Shown here piece by piece: positions 36,180 through 44,309 of a stretch of 64,000 nt of DNA; position 1 is the stretch's first letter, and every line of letters begins with the position of its first letter. Source of the stretch: Selenomonas dianae. GTDB taxonomy: Bacteria > Bacillota > Negativicutes > Selenomonadales > Selenomonadaceae. The stretch spans positions 506,001-570,000 of the forward strand of contig NZ_CP128650.1 of the NCBI RefSeq assembly GCF_030644225.1, written 5' to 3'. The notes beneath the pieces are model-generated. The model was not told the DNA's origin. It saw only the letters and a program-made list of their open reading frames with translations, and searched no databases. The position numbers and the translations under genes are program-made.

Positions 36180-36183
36180 CGGT

Positions 36184-37461
36184 ATGAGACGATGGATGAT
36201 GACGGCGCTTCTTATCTGTCTGCTGCTTGCCACGAAACACACCGCCGCCGCACCCGTGACGATTGACGTGATGGGCGGCGATGTGCGCAGTGTTCTGCTC
36301 GCCGTGGCACGTATGGGCGAGATTCCCCTTGTCGTCGACGACAGCGTGACGGGGACGGTGACGGCGCATTTGACGGGGGAAGGGGAGGAAGTGCTGCGCC
36401 TTGTCGCCGCTGCACGCGGCATCCATGTGGAGCAGCACGGTGATGTTTTTATCGCACTTGCCACAGATACACGCGCAGAAAGTCGCGGTGTACATTCGTA
36501 TATCGTACGCTATGGTGATCCCGAGGAACTCGCACACGCTGCAAATTTATCCTTGATCGGTGAAGGAAAACGGGCAGTTGTGTCGAAAAGTAATGAAGAG
36601 AGATGGAATGAGGACTCTGATTCTGACGTACAGCGGCGTGTTCTTGTGGATCGCGCCACGAATACCCTTCTTTTTTATGGGACGGAATCGGAGGCTCTTG
36701 CCGTTCGCGAAATACTTTCCGCGCTTGATGCTGCCCCCAGGCAGGTATCGCTTGAGGCGCATGTGGTTGCTGTTTCAAAACAGGCGGCAAAGGAACTCGG
36801 CGTGGACTGGTCATGGTCGTCCCTGCCGCAGTATTCCAAGATGGAGCGCGATGCGGCGGAGCGTCATAACACCGGTGGAAACGATGCAGATGCACGTTTG
36901 GGCGGGCTCATCCGCTTTGGCAGAGGACCGGGGGGCGTTCCTTACGAGTTCCGTTACTCTGCTGCGATTCGCGCCCTCATCACGGACGGGCGGGCAAAGA
37001 TGCTTGCCCGTCCGAACATTACCACGGTACAGGGACATGAGGCGGTCATCAACATCGGCGCCGAAGTTCCTGTGCCGCGTGTTGTAAATTCCAACAGTGT
37101 CACGACGACGGGGATCGAGTACCGTGAGGCGGGGATCATTCTGCGTTATACGCCGCGTATCACGGCGGACGGCGGCATTGCCGCCCGTGTACATACGGAG
37201 GTCAGTACCCCCGTATTTGTCGAGGATATGAAGGCGTACCGGTTTCAAAAGAGAAGTGCGGACACCACCGTTCACCTCAGGGACGGTGAGACCATGGTGA
37301 TCGGCGGACTTATTGACAGCGACGAGTCGCGTTCTCTGGCGAAAATCCCGTTTCTCGGAGATATACCTGTCCTTGGGGCTTTTTTTCGCTCCGTACGGAC
37401 GAGCAAGACCGAGACGGAGCTCATGATTTTTCTCACAGCTCATGTGTTGGATGAAGGATAA
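36184..37461 (+). CDS. Secretin (PilQ/GspD family), short form
   Basis: A 425-residue outer-membrane channel subunit. Signal peptide (1-23), an STN-like domain (VTIDVMGGDVRSVLLAVARM), one N1-type domain (HSYIVRYGDPEELAHAANL), then the secretin core. The core shows VSLEAHVVAVSKQAAKELGV, ARPNITTVQGHEAVINIGAE, DGETMVIGGLID and KIPFLGDIPVLGAFFR. It is shorter than most GspD/PilQ proteins because it has few N domains. It forms a gated outer-membrane ring for a type IV pilus or type II secretion system. No ATPase, platform or pilin genes are nearby, so the rest of the machine must lie elsewhere. Confidence 0.9.
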   Translation: MRRWMMTALLICLLLATKHTAAAPVTIDVMGGDVRSVLLAVARMGEIPLVVDDSVTGTVTAHLTGEGEEVLRLVAAARGIHVEQHGDVFIALATDTRAESRGVHSYIVRYGDPEELAHAANLSLIGEGKRAVVSKSNEERWNEDSDSDVQRRVLVDRATNTLLFYGTESEALAVREILSALDAAPRQVSLEAHVVAVSKQAAKELGVDWSWSSLPQYSKMERDAAERHNTGGNDADARLGGLIRFGRGPGGVPYEFRYSAAIRALITDGRAKMLARPNITTVQGHEAVINIGAEVPVPRVVNSNSVTTTGIEYREAGIILRYTPRITADGGIAARVHTEVSTPVFVEDMKAYRFQKRSADTTVHLRDGETMVIGGLIDSDESRSLAKIPFLGDIPVLGAFFRSVRTSKTETELMIFLTAHVLDEG

Positions 37462-37535
37462 AGGAAAAACGGATCAGTGATGCACTCTCCGTGATTCCTG
37501 AAATTGCAGGATGCAATGGAAAAGAGGAGATGTCA

Positions 37536-38207
37536 GTGGCAATCAGGATATTACTTGCAGACGATCACGCACTGCTGCGGCAGGGCATCAAGCGTGTGCT
37601 GAACTTCGAGGACGACCTCGAAGTTGTCGGCGAAGCAGAGGACGGACAGGAAGCCCTTGCGCGGACGCTCATGCTCAAGCCGGACATCCTGCTCCTCGAC
37701 ATCAACATGCCGGGACTTACAGGGCTGGAGGTCACGAAGCAGCTCAAACAGGCGCGTTCGCGTACGAAGATTATCGCGCTCACGATCCACGACAGCGACA
37801 ACTACGTCCTCGAACTCCTCAAGAATGGCGCACTCGGCTACCTGCTCAAAGACGTTGAGCCGAACGTCCTCATCAAGGCGATCCACATGGTCAACGAGGG
37901 CAACCCGTTCGTTTATCCGAAACTCGCGGAGCGGCTTTTTGGAAGTTCTGCCGTCTGCGGTGATGTCAGCCGCATGGCAAAGGAGATCTGGGACGAGAGC
38001 CGCGGTGAACGCCTCACCCCGCGTGAGATGGACGTGCTCGGCTGCATCGCAAAGGGGCTCTCGAATCAGGACATCGGCAAGGCGCTCGGTCTGAGTGAAA
38101 AGACCGTCAAGAACCACCTCACGAGCATCTTCCACAAGCTCAAGGTCAACGACCGCACACAGGCACTCGTCTATGTGCTCAAGAACAAGATTGTAACGTT
38201 GGAATAA
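37536..38207 (+). CDS. NarL/LuxR-family response regulator (orphan)
   Basis: About 223 residues. The receiver domain (about 1-120) has DDH, phospho-acceptor Asp in ILLLDINMPGLTGLE, a Thr in ALTIHDSDN and the conserved Lys in YLLKDV. The LuxR-type helix-turn-helix (LTPREMDVLGCIAKGLSNQD, then LGLSEKTVKNHLTSIFHKL) is at the C-terminus. No kinase gene is adjacent. GAGGAG abuts the ATG at 37530 but is ideally spaced for GTG 37536, which is taken as the start. Targets are unknown; the secretin genes directly upstream are candidates by position only. Confidence 0.92.
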   Translation: MAIRILLADDHALLRQGIKRVLNFEDDLEVVGEAEDGQEALARTLMLKPDILLLDINMPGLTGLEVTKQLKQARSRTKIIALTIHDSDNYVLELLKNGALGYLLKDVEPNVLIKAIHMVNEGNPFVYPKLAERLFGSSAVCGDVSRMAKEIWDESRGERLTPREMDVLGCIAKGLSNQDIGKALGLSEKTVKNHLTSIFHKLKVNDRTQALVYVLKNKIVTLE

Positions 38208-38217
38208 GACGGAATAC

Positions 38218-38248
38218 GGCTCGCACACAATGATGGTGCGAGCCCTTT
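38218..38248 (+). terminator. Terminator of the response-regulator gene
   Basis: GGCTCGCAC pairs perfectly with GTGCGAGCC across a 9-base loop, followed by CTTTCTG. Confidence 0.8.
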
Positions 38249-38302
38249 CTGTATTGAGATAGGATGCGGGAGACATTGAAATATGTGCGAACTGATGGAA
38301 AT

Positions 38303-38332
38303 GACGGACTTCATTTTATCAGCGATTTCCTT
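38303..38332 (-). repeat. Dispersed intergenic repeat, copy 2
   Basis: On the minus strand it reads CGCTGATAAAATGAAGTCCG in its core. It is the loop of a hairpin with GGAAAT/ATTTCC and TGTGC/GCACA stems (38284-38337). It ends at the -35 box of the toxin-antitoxin promoter. Confidence 0.78.
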
Positions 38333-38359
38333 GCACAATATCCGCATTTCATCTATACT
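38331..38359 (+). promoter_or_regulatory. Promoter of the toxin-antitoxin pair
   Basis: TTGCAC (38331-38336), a 17-base spacer and TATACT (38354-38359). Confidence 0.72.
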
Positions 38360-38372
38360 AGTCATAAGAGAC

Positions 38373-38386
38373 GTGGGAAATCCCAC
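38373..38386 (+). promoter_or_regulatory. Palindromic operator before the antitoxin gene
   Basis: GTGGGA-AA-TCCCAC is a perfect 14-base palindrome between the promoter (start site near 38366) and the ribosome site at 38396. A repressor bound here would block transcription, as expected for antitoxin autoregulation. Confidence 0.65.
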
Positions 38387-38406
38387 TTTTGAAACGGAGG
38401 TAAATG

Positions 38407-38652
38407 ATGCAAGCTGTAATCAAAGGTCGCTATCAAGCTCATTTGGATGCAAAGAAGCGTCTGACGTTGCGTGGTGCAAAATATGATTATTATGAAGTTC
38501 GGGAATATGATAATGGAATCATTCTTTTAGAGCCCCGTGAATTAACATGTCCGACGGAAATATCGAGGCGAACCCTGCAGATGATGGATGAATCAATTCG
38601 CAATCTGGATGCGGGAAAAGTTTCTGCACCGATTGATCTCTCCGGCTTTTGA
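38407..38652 (+). CDS. Putative SpoVT/AbrB-like antitoxin
   Basis: An 81-residue protein. Its first half (IKGRYQAHLDAKKRLTLRGA, then YDYYEVREYDNGIILLEPRE) has the pattern of a swapped-hairpin AbrB/MraZ-type DNA-binding domain: a Lys/Arg-Leu/Ile-Thr-Leu strand followed by a Gly-Ile-Ile-Leu-Glu-Pro strand. The second half is a helix with a flexible tail (VSAPIDLSGF) suited to wrapping a toxin. GGAGG gives 6-base spacing to ATG 38407 and only 3 to ATG 38404. The next gene begins 3 bases after its stop. An antitoxin role is inferred from size, fold pattern, palindromic operator and pairing. Confidence 0.62.
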   Translation: MQAVIKGRYQAHLDAKKRLTLRGAKYDYYEVREYDNGIILLEPRELTCPTEISRRTLQMMDESIRNLDAGKVSAPIDLSGF

Positions 38653-38654
38653 AT

Positions 38655-39035
38655 ATGGACTTTTTGATTCGTATGGGGATTCCTGAAATCCTTGAACTAT
38701 GGATGCGTCTGCATCAAGAGAGTATGGATGGAAGTATTTCAAAAGCGGATGCCGCTCTCTACAAAAAATGGGGCAAAGCATTAAAACTTCTTTCTGCCGA
38801 TCCGTTCTACCCAAGTCTTCACACACATGAAATCCCGGATTTAACCAGACGATACGGACAAAAGGTTTGGCAGTCTTATTTGGAGAATCGAACCAGTCGC
38901 GCCATGCGAATGTATTGGGTGTATGGACCTGAACAGAAAGATATTACCATCATCGGATTGGAGCCTCATCCCGAGGATAAGAAAAACGGGGCATATGACA
39001 AGGTAACGCTATCAAAACTGGAGCCGTTCGCATAA
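38655..39035 (+). CDS. Putative RelE/ParE-like toxin
   Basis: A 126-residue protein with a helical N-terminal half. A C-terminal half fits the RelE/ParE fold: SADPFYPSLHTHEIPDLTRR is a helix-turn preceding beta strands, then MRMYWVYGP and ITIIGLEPHPED resemble the central strands that end with the active surface. ATG 38655 follows the antitoxin stop by two bases; a TTG at 38649 overlapping that stop is an alternative. It would act as an mRNA interferase or gyrase poison if the family assignment holds. Catalytic residues cannot be named with confidence. Confidence 0.58.
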   Translation: MDFLIRMGIPEILELWMRLHQESMDGSISKADAALYKKWGKALKLLSADPFYPSLHTHEIPDLTRRYGQKVWQSYLENRTSRAMRMYWVYGPEQKDITIIGLEPHPEDKKNGAYDKVTLSKLEPFA

Positions 39036-39080
39036 ACAGGTTGTTCACAGCAAAAAAATCCTCATACTCGAAAGATATAG

Positions 39081-39125
39081 TAATAAAAATTATTATTTGT
39101 TGATAAAAACGGAACGTGCTATAAT
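39081..39125 (+). promoter_or_regulatory. Promoter and possible metalloregulator site of the ZIP gene
   Basis: TTGTTG (39097-39102), a 17-base spacer and TATAAT (39120-39125). Immediately upstream, TAATAA-AAA-TTATTA (39081-39095) is an AT-rich palindrome where a Fur-family repressor or activator could bind. The regulator is not identified. Confidence 0.6.
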
Positions 39126-39146
39126 ATTCGGCATGAGGTGAATTTT

Positions 39147-39926
39147 ATGTCGGATATATTTCAAGGGCTGATGATACCGTTCATCGGCACAACACTCGGT
39201 GCGGGTTGCGTATTCTTTCTCAAAGGTGCGCTGAATCGCAACGTACAGCGCAGTCTGACGGGCTTCGCCGCCGGTGTGATGGTGGCGGCATCCATTTGGA
39301 GTCTTTTGATCCCTGCGATGGAGGGCGCGGCTGACATGGGGCAGTACGCCTTTGTCCCTGCGGTCGTCGGCTTTTGGGCGGGGACGCTCTTTCTGCTGCT
39401 GTTGGATCACATCATCCCGCATCTGCATATGAATGCACAAAAGGCGGAAGGACCGCACAGCCGCCTCTCACGGACGACGATGCTCGTGCTTGCTGTGACG
39501 CTGCACAACATCCCCGAGGGAATGGCGGTCGGCGCGATCTATGCGGGCTGGCTGAGTGGCAGCGAGAGCATTACCCTGGGCGCGGCACTCGCACTCTCGC
39601 TCGGCATTGCGATTCAGAACTTCCCCGAGGGCGCGATCATCTCCATGCCGCTGCGTGCGGCGGGGATGGGGAAGTGGCGTGCGTTTGGCGGCGGGGTGCT
39701 CTCGGGCGCAGTTGAGCCGATCGGCGGCGCACTCACGATTGCTGCGACGGCATTTATTGTGCCGATGCTGCCGTATGCGCTTGCGTTTGCAGCGGGTGCA
39801 ATGCTCTACGTCGTGGTGGAGGAACTGATTCCGGAGATGAGTGAGGGCGAACATTCGGATGTAGGGGTTGTTTCGTTTGGGGCGGGCTTCACGCTCATGA
39901 TGATGCTCGATGTTGCGCTCGGGTAA
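39147..39926 (+). CDS. ZIP-family divalent metal transporter
   Basis: A 259-residue protein with about eight membrane helices. TLHNIPEGMAVG (helix IV) and IQNFPEGAIISMPL (helix V) carry the paired His/Asn/Glu metal-binding residues of the ZupT/GufA branch. A short His-containing loop (DHIIPHLHMN) lies before helix IV. It imports zinc, iron or manganese. ATG 39147 has GAGGT 7 bases upstream; the in-frame GTG at 39138 overlaps that site. Confidence 0.9.
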   Translation: MSDIFQGLMIPFIGTTLGAGCVFFLKGALNRNVQRSLTGFAAGVMVAASIWSLLIPAMEGAADMGQYAFVPAVVGFWAGTLFLLLLDHIIPHLHMNAQKAEGPHSRLSRTTMLVLAVTLHNIPEGMAVGAIYAGWLSGSESITLGAALALSLGIAIQNFPEGAIISMPLRAAGMGKWRAFGGGVLSGAVEPIGGALTIAATAFIVPMLPYALAFAAGAMLYVVVEELIPEMSEGEHSDVGVVSFGAGFTLMMMLDVALG

Positions 39927-39936
39927 AAGAATACGG

Positions 39937-39973
39937 AAAAAGAGCCGCCGGTATATGCCGAGCGGCTCTTTTT
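39937..39973. terminator. Bidirectional terminator for the ZIP gene and the minus-strand sRNA
   Basis: AAAAAGAGCCGC pairs perfectly with GCGGCTCTTTTT around a 13-base loop, giving a T run in both directions. Confidence 0.9.
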
Positions 39974-40131
39974 CCTGGAAAGGGATGCGCGCAGGCCGGG
40001 AAAAACCTGCGGCTTGAGAAATGGGATGTAAGGGTTATTTGCCTTACAAGAGGAACGCAGGGAGACGTTCCTTTAGAGGGATGATCAACGGGGGAAAATG
40101 TCGGGGAGGACGTTTCTTGTTCCCCGTTGAT
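39937..40131 (-). ncRNA. Candidate structured small RNA with C-rich loops, about 195 nt
   Basis: Read on minus, an extended -10 (TGATATAAT, 40138-40146) would start RNA at about 40131, the first base of a 10-bp stem (40122-40131 with 40084-40093). Three more perfect stems follow: 40066-40072/40051-40057, 40042-40048/40027-40033 and 40006-40011/39990-39995. Then comes the terminator. Loops and linkers on this strand repeat UCCC: the apical loops are CCUCCCCG, UCUCCCUG and UUUUUCCCGG, and CAUCCC or AUCCC occurs in linkers. Such loops can pair with Shine-Dalgarno sequences, as in C-rich-loop sRNAs of Firmicutes. It matches no RNA family I know. On plus, the same loops would show many GGA motifs, as in CsrA-binding RNAs, but that strand has no promoter or good terminator. 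Confidence 0.55.
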
Positions 40132-40137
40132 GTTTGT

Positions 40138-40146
40138 ATTATATCA
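40138..40146 (-). promoter_or_regulatory. Extended -10 promoter of the candidate sRNA
   Basis: Minus strand TGATATAAT. There is no good -35, which the extended -10 can compensate for. Confidence 0.55.
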
Positions 40147-40287
40147 TATTTTGTTTGAAAATTTTGTAACCCAAGTCACACAATAGAAAAAAAGATGCAG
40201 TAATAATGATTTTTGCCGATTTTTTCGTGAACAAAGATGCCTGAAAAAAATCATAGAATATAATTGCGTTTGCCCGTACCTGCCGCA

Positions 40288-40316
40288 TTGCTTTTTTCTG
40301 AGAAAAAACGTATAAT
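40288..40316 (+). promoter_or_regulatory. Promoter of eno with palindromic spacer
   Basis: TTGCTT (40288-40293), a 17-base spacer and TATAAT (40311-40316). Within it TTTTTTC-TGA-GAAAAAA (40292-40308) is a perfect 7-bp palindrome that could be a repressor site or simply a flexible A/T spacer. Confidence 0.72.
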
Positions 40317-40337
40317 ATTGAGAAGGAGAGTACGCAG

Positions 40338-40382
40338 ATGGGTTTTGCGTATTCGGAAGGGATGCTCCCTTTGTTAGGATGA
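40338..40382 (+). CDS. Possible 14-residue leader peptide of eno
   Basis: ATG 40338 follows AAGGAG by about 9 bases and encodes MGFAYSEGMLPLLG. Its stop TGA (40380-40382) overlaps the start of the eno ribosome site GAGGAGG. The leader can fold TACGCA/TGCGTA and AAGGGA/TCCCTT stems. Translation up to the stop would place a ribosome on the eno start region, so coupling or attenuation is possible. It is too short for coding statistics. Confidence 0.4.
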   Translation: MGFAYSEGMLPLLG

Positions 40383-41699
<1,317 letters not shown>

Positions 41700-41718
41700 G
41701 ATCTCCCGTTACGGATGC

Positions 41719-41748
41719 AAAATCCCCCACCAACGGTGGGGGATTTTT
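41719..41748 (+). terminator. Terminator of eno
   Basis: AAAATCCCCCACC pairs with GGTGGGGGATTTTT around a 3-base loop. Confidence 0.92.
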
Positions 41749-41810
41749 GTGTTTTGGTATATGGTGCTGTGGTCATGTTCCTAAGCGTTCACGTCGGACA
41801 TACCACGTCG

Positions 41811-42323
41811 CTAGAGCACCTCTACAATCTCCACCGCAGCCTTGCGCTGTGTGTGACGTGCGGACGGAACGCCCTTCTCCGTGGCATAGCCGATGGGGAA
41901 GATGGCGATGAGATCGTAGTCCGCCATCTGCGGAAATGATTCTTTCATCTTGTTTACATCGAAATGTCCGACCCATGTCGAGCGCAGCCCCTCGTTGTGA
42001 ATGGCGAGCATGATGTAGGTTGCGACGATCGCGGCATCCACATCGGCAAAATTGCGCTCGTCATACTGCCGTACCCACGCGTCCTCGTTCTTTCCGCCGA
42101 CGACAAGGAAAACGCCCGCGCCGAAGGTGTAGTTCGTCGTCTCGGCGAGCTTTGCGCGTGCATCGGGACTTTCAACCGCCCAGACCTTGAACGGCTGCTT
42201 GTTGACGGCGGTCGGTGCAAGACGTGCCGCCTCGAAGATGCGTCCGAGCGCCTCGTGCGGGATCTCGCTGTCCGAGAGTGAGCGGCAGGAGAAGCGCTCC
42301 TGAATGAGCTCGTTAAATTCCAT
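41811..42323 (-). CDS. Nitroreductase-family FMN oxidoreductase
   Basis: A 170-residue member of the nitroreductase fold. RFSCRSLSD provides the FMN phosphate-binding arginines, ARLAPTAVNKQPFKVWAV is the flavin loop, and HNEGLRSTWVGHFD with IGYATEK completes the site. These short forms reduce nitro compounds, quinones or related acceptors with NAD(P)H; substrate unknown. It is convergent with eno and divergent from the M48 protease gene. Confidence 0.88.
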   Translation of the reverse strand: MEFNELIQERFSCRSLSDSEIPHEALGRIFEAARLAPTAVNKQPFKVWAVESPDARAKLAETTNYTFGAGVFLVVGGKNEDAWVRQYDERNFADVDAAIVATYIMLAIHNEGLRSTWVGHFDVNKMKESFPQMADYDLIAIFPIGYATEKGVPSARHTQRKAAVEIVEVL

Positions 42324-42455
42324 GGCAGTACCTCCTTTGATGATTCACCACAAGTATAGCACAGATCGGTGCGGACGGGGGCGATTTTCAGTCCCTTTTA
42401 GGAAATTTGTGCTATACTGAACCAATATCATATTGGATTGGATGTGAGGTGGATG

Positions 42456-44279
42456 ATGCGGAAAACGGGAAGCGCGCTGCTCGCGCTGTTCGTGATGGTA
42501 CTGGGGCTTTTCTTTCCGTCTGCGCGTGCCGAGGCAATCGACGCATGGGGGATTGCGGCGCAGGCACTCGGCGTGCTGGGGGCATATCACTCCGCACTTG
42601 GTGCAGTGCTCGCGCTCGGCAACGATGTCCATGCACAGGTGGAGAGCCGGCGGCAGGATCTTGCAGAAAATGGACGCGCACGCAACGTGCGGGATATTCA
42701 GCTCGTAGATGGGATCATGGAACGGCTCGTGCGCGATGGCGGCTATGTGCTCCGTGTGAACTCGCTGCCCTTCACATGGGCGCTCACGGACAGCCCTGTC
42801 TTTAATGCCGCCTGCTATCCGACGGACTACGTGACGATCAACCGCGGGCTCGTGCGTGGGTTGAACGGGAACGTGGATGAGCTTGCCGCCGTGCTCGGGC
42901 ACGAGATGACGCACGGCATCCGTCAGCACAGCGCACACAACTACGCGCAGGCAGCGGCGCAGTTCTACGGGATGAGCTTTCTCAACATGAATTTCGGGCT
43001 GATGGACTGGAACAAGCTCAATGCGCTTGTGGGCTACTCCGTTGCGAAGAATGTCACGCTGCCTACAGAGTACGAGGCGGATGAGGGCGGGTTTTATATC
43101 ATGACGAGCGCGGGCTTCAACCCGGGCGGCGGAGCGGCAGCGATGGCACGCATGGGCTACTATCTGACCTATGTGACGCAGGAACTTGCGGAGTATCAAG
43201 ATCCGAAGGAGAAGGATCTGCCGCAGGACGACTTCTCCGATCATCCCGCGACGGAGCGGCGCGAGGCAAAGCTCGTGGGTTATATGACGGACTACAGCGC
43301 GGGTCATGTCACCGTGCGCGACCGCAGGACGGTCTGCATCGACGGGACACCGCTCCTGACGGTGACATGGACGGATGAGGACTACGACAACAGCCCCGAG
43401 AATGCGTATCTCGTGGCAGGTGCGCTTGCCCGCGCCTTTCATGACTATGATCGTGCGGAGGACTGGCACATCGGTCTCACCGATGATGGCAGTGTGACCA
43501 TGGACGGCGACCCGCGTGTGAATGAGCTTCTTGTACATTTCCTCGCACGGGAGAAGGCGGGGGAGAGGCTGCTTACGCTTGTTCGCGATGCCTATACAGG
43601 TGAGGCGGAAAGCGGCGCACGGGAACAGCTGCGTGCCGTGGAAGAAAAGCGTGCGCAGGCGCAGGAGGCGGCGCGTGCGGAGGTGGAGAACGCCGATGCG
43701 AAGGCGATCCAAAAGATGCGTGAGAACAGCGATGCCTACAGCGACTACGGCGACAGTGTGCGTGCGCTCATGCTGATGGAACGCGTCTTTGCCGCACCGC
43801 ATGACGAGCACCGTGCGCAGAGTTACGTCATACGTGCGCGTGCCTACGCCGTGCAGGGCGATTGGGAACGCGCACGTGCGGATGCGGATCGGGGTGTTGC
43901 GGACGATCCGAAGGATGTGCTCACATGGCTGAACCGCAGCGATGTGCGGCGCATGATGGGCGACCGTGCGGGAGCGCTTTCCGATGCACGCAAGGCAATC
44001 GAGACGGATGCGAAGAATCCGTACGGCTATCTGATTGCGGCAGAACTCTCCGATGAGATGGGGAACACCGAGGAGGCGCAGGCGTATTTTAAGAAGCTCT
44101 ACGACGTCGAGCCGAAGGCACTCGGGCGCATCCCGGACGAATACCTCGAAGCCGTGGATCGGCGTGCCTATACAAAGAGGATGAAGGAAAAGGAGAAGGC
44201 GCGTGCGGAGCGCGAGAAGAACATCCGCGAAAAACGGAACGAGAAACATCGTTCCGCAGAGGAGGGCGATGCGGATTGA
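42456..44279 (+). CDS. M48-family metallopeptidase with TPR repeats
   Basis: About 607 residues. A cleaved signal peptide is likely (1-25, ending PSARAEA). The zinc protease domain has HEMTH at 149-153 and the third ligand region EYEADEGGFYIM about 50 residues later. A long Glu/Arg/Ala-rich coiled segment follows (near ERLLTLVRDAYTGE onward), then TPR-like repeats (AQSYVIRARAYAVQGDWERA, ADDPKDVLTWLNRSDVRRMM, AYLIAAELSDEMG-type units). The charged C-terminus is Lys/Glu-rich. BepA/YfgC-type proteins with this layout act in outer-membrane protein quality control, which suits a diderm cell. ATG 42456 is best placed after GAGG; ATG 42453 and a TTG at 42438 are alternatives. Confidence 0.85.
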   Translation: MRKTGSALLALFVMVLGLFFPSARAEAIDAWGIAAQALGVLGAYHSALGAVLALGNDVHAQVESRRQDLAENGRARNVRDIQLVDGIMERLVRDGGYVLRVNSLPFTWALTDSPVFNAACYPTDYVTINRGLVRGLNGNVDELAAVLGHEMTHGIRQHSAHNYAQAAAQFYGMSFLNMNFGLMDWNKLNALVGYSVAKNVTLPTEYEADEGGFYIMTSAGFNPGGGAAAMARMGYYLTYVTQELAEYQDPKEKDLPQDDFSDHPATERREAKLVGYMTDYSAGHVTVRDRRTVCIDGTPLLTVTWTDEDYDNSPENAYLVAGALARAFHDYDRAEDWHIGLTDDGSVTMDGDPRVNELLVHFLAREKAGERLLTLVRDAYTGEAESGAREQLRAVEEKRAQAQEAARAEVENADAKAIQKMRENSDAYSDYGDSVRALMLMERVFAAPHDEHRAQSYVIRARAYAVQGDWERARADADRGVADDPKDVLTWLNRSDVRRMMGDRAGALSDARKAIETDAKNPYGYLIAAELSDEMGNTEEAQAYFKKLYDVEPKALGRIPDEYLEAVDRRAYTKRMKEKEKARAEREKNIREKRNEKHRSAEEGDAD

Positions 44280-44309
44280 CAACGCCGAATGCGTTGGGAG
44301 GAATGGGGA

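Noticed and set aside
39974-40135. 6S RNA, SRP RNA or tmRNA in the zip-eno gap
   Set aside because: The structure is a row of separate hairpins without the long closing stem of 6S RNA or the conserved SRP and tmRNA cores.
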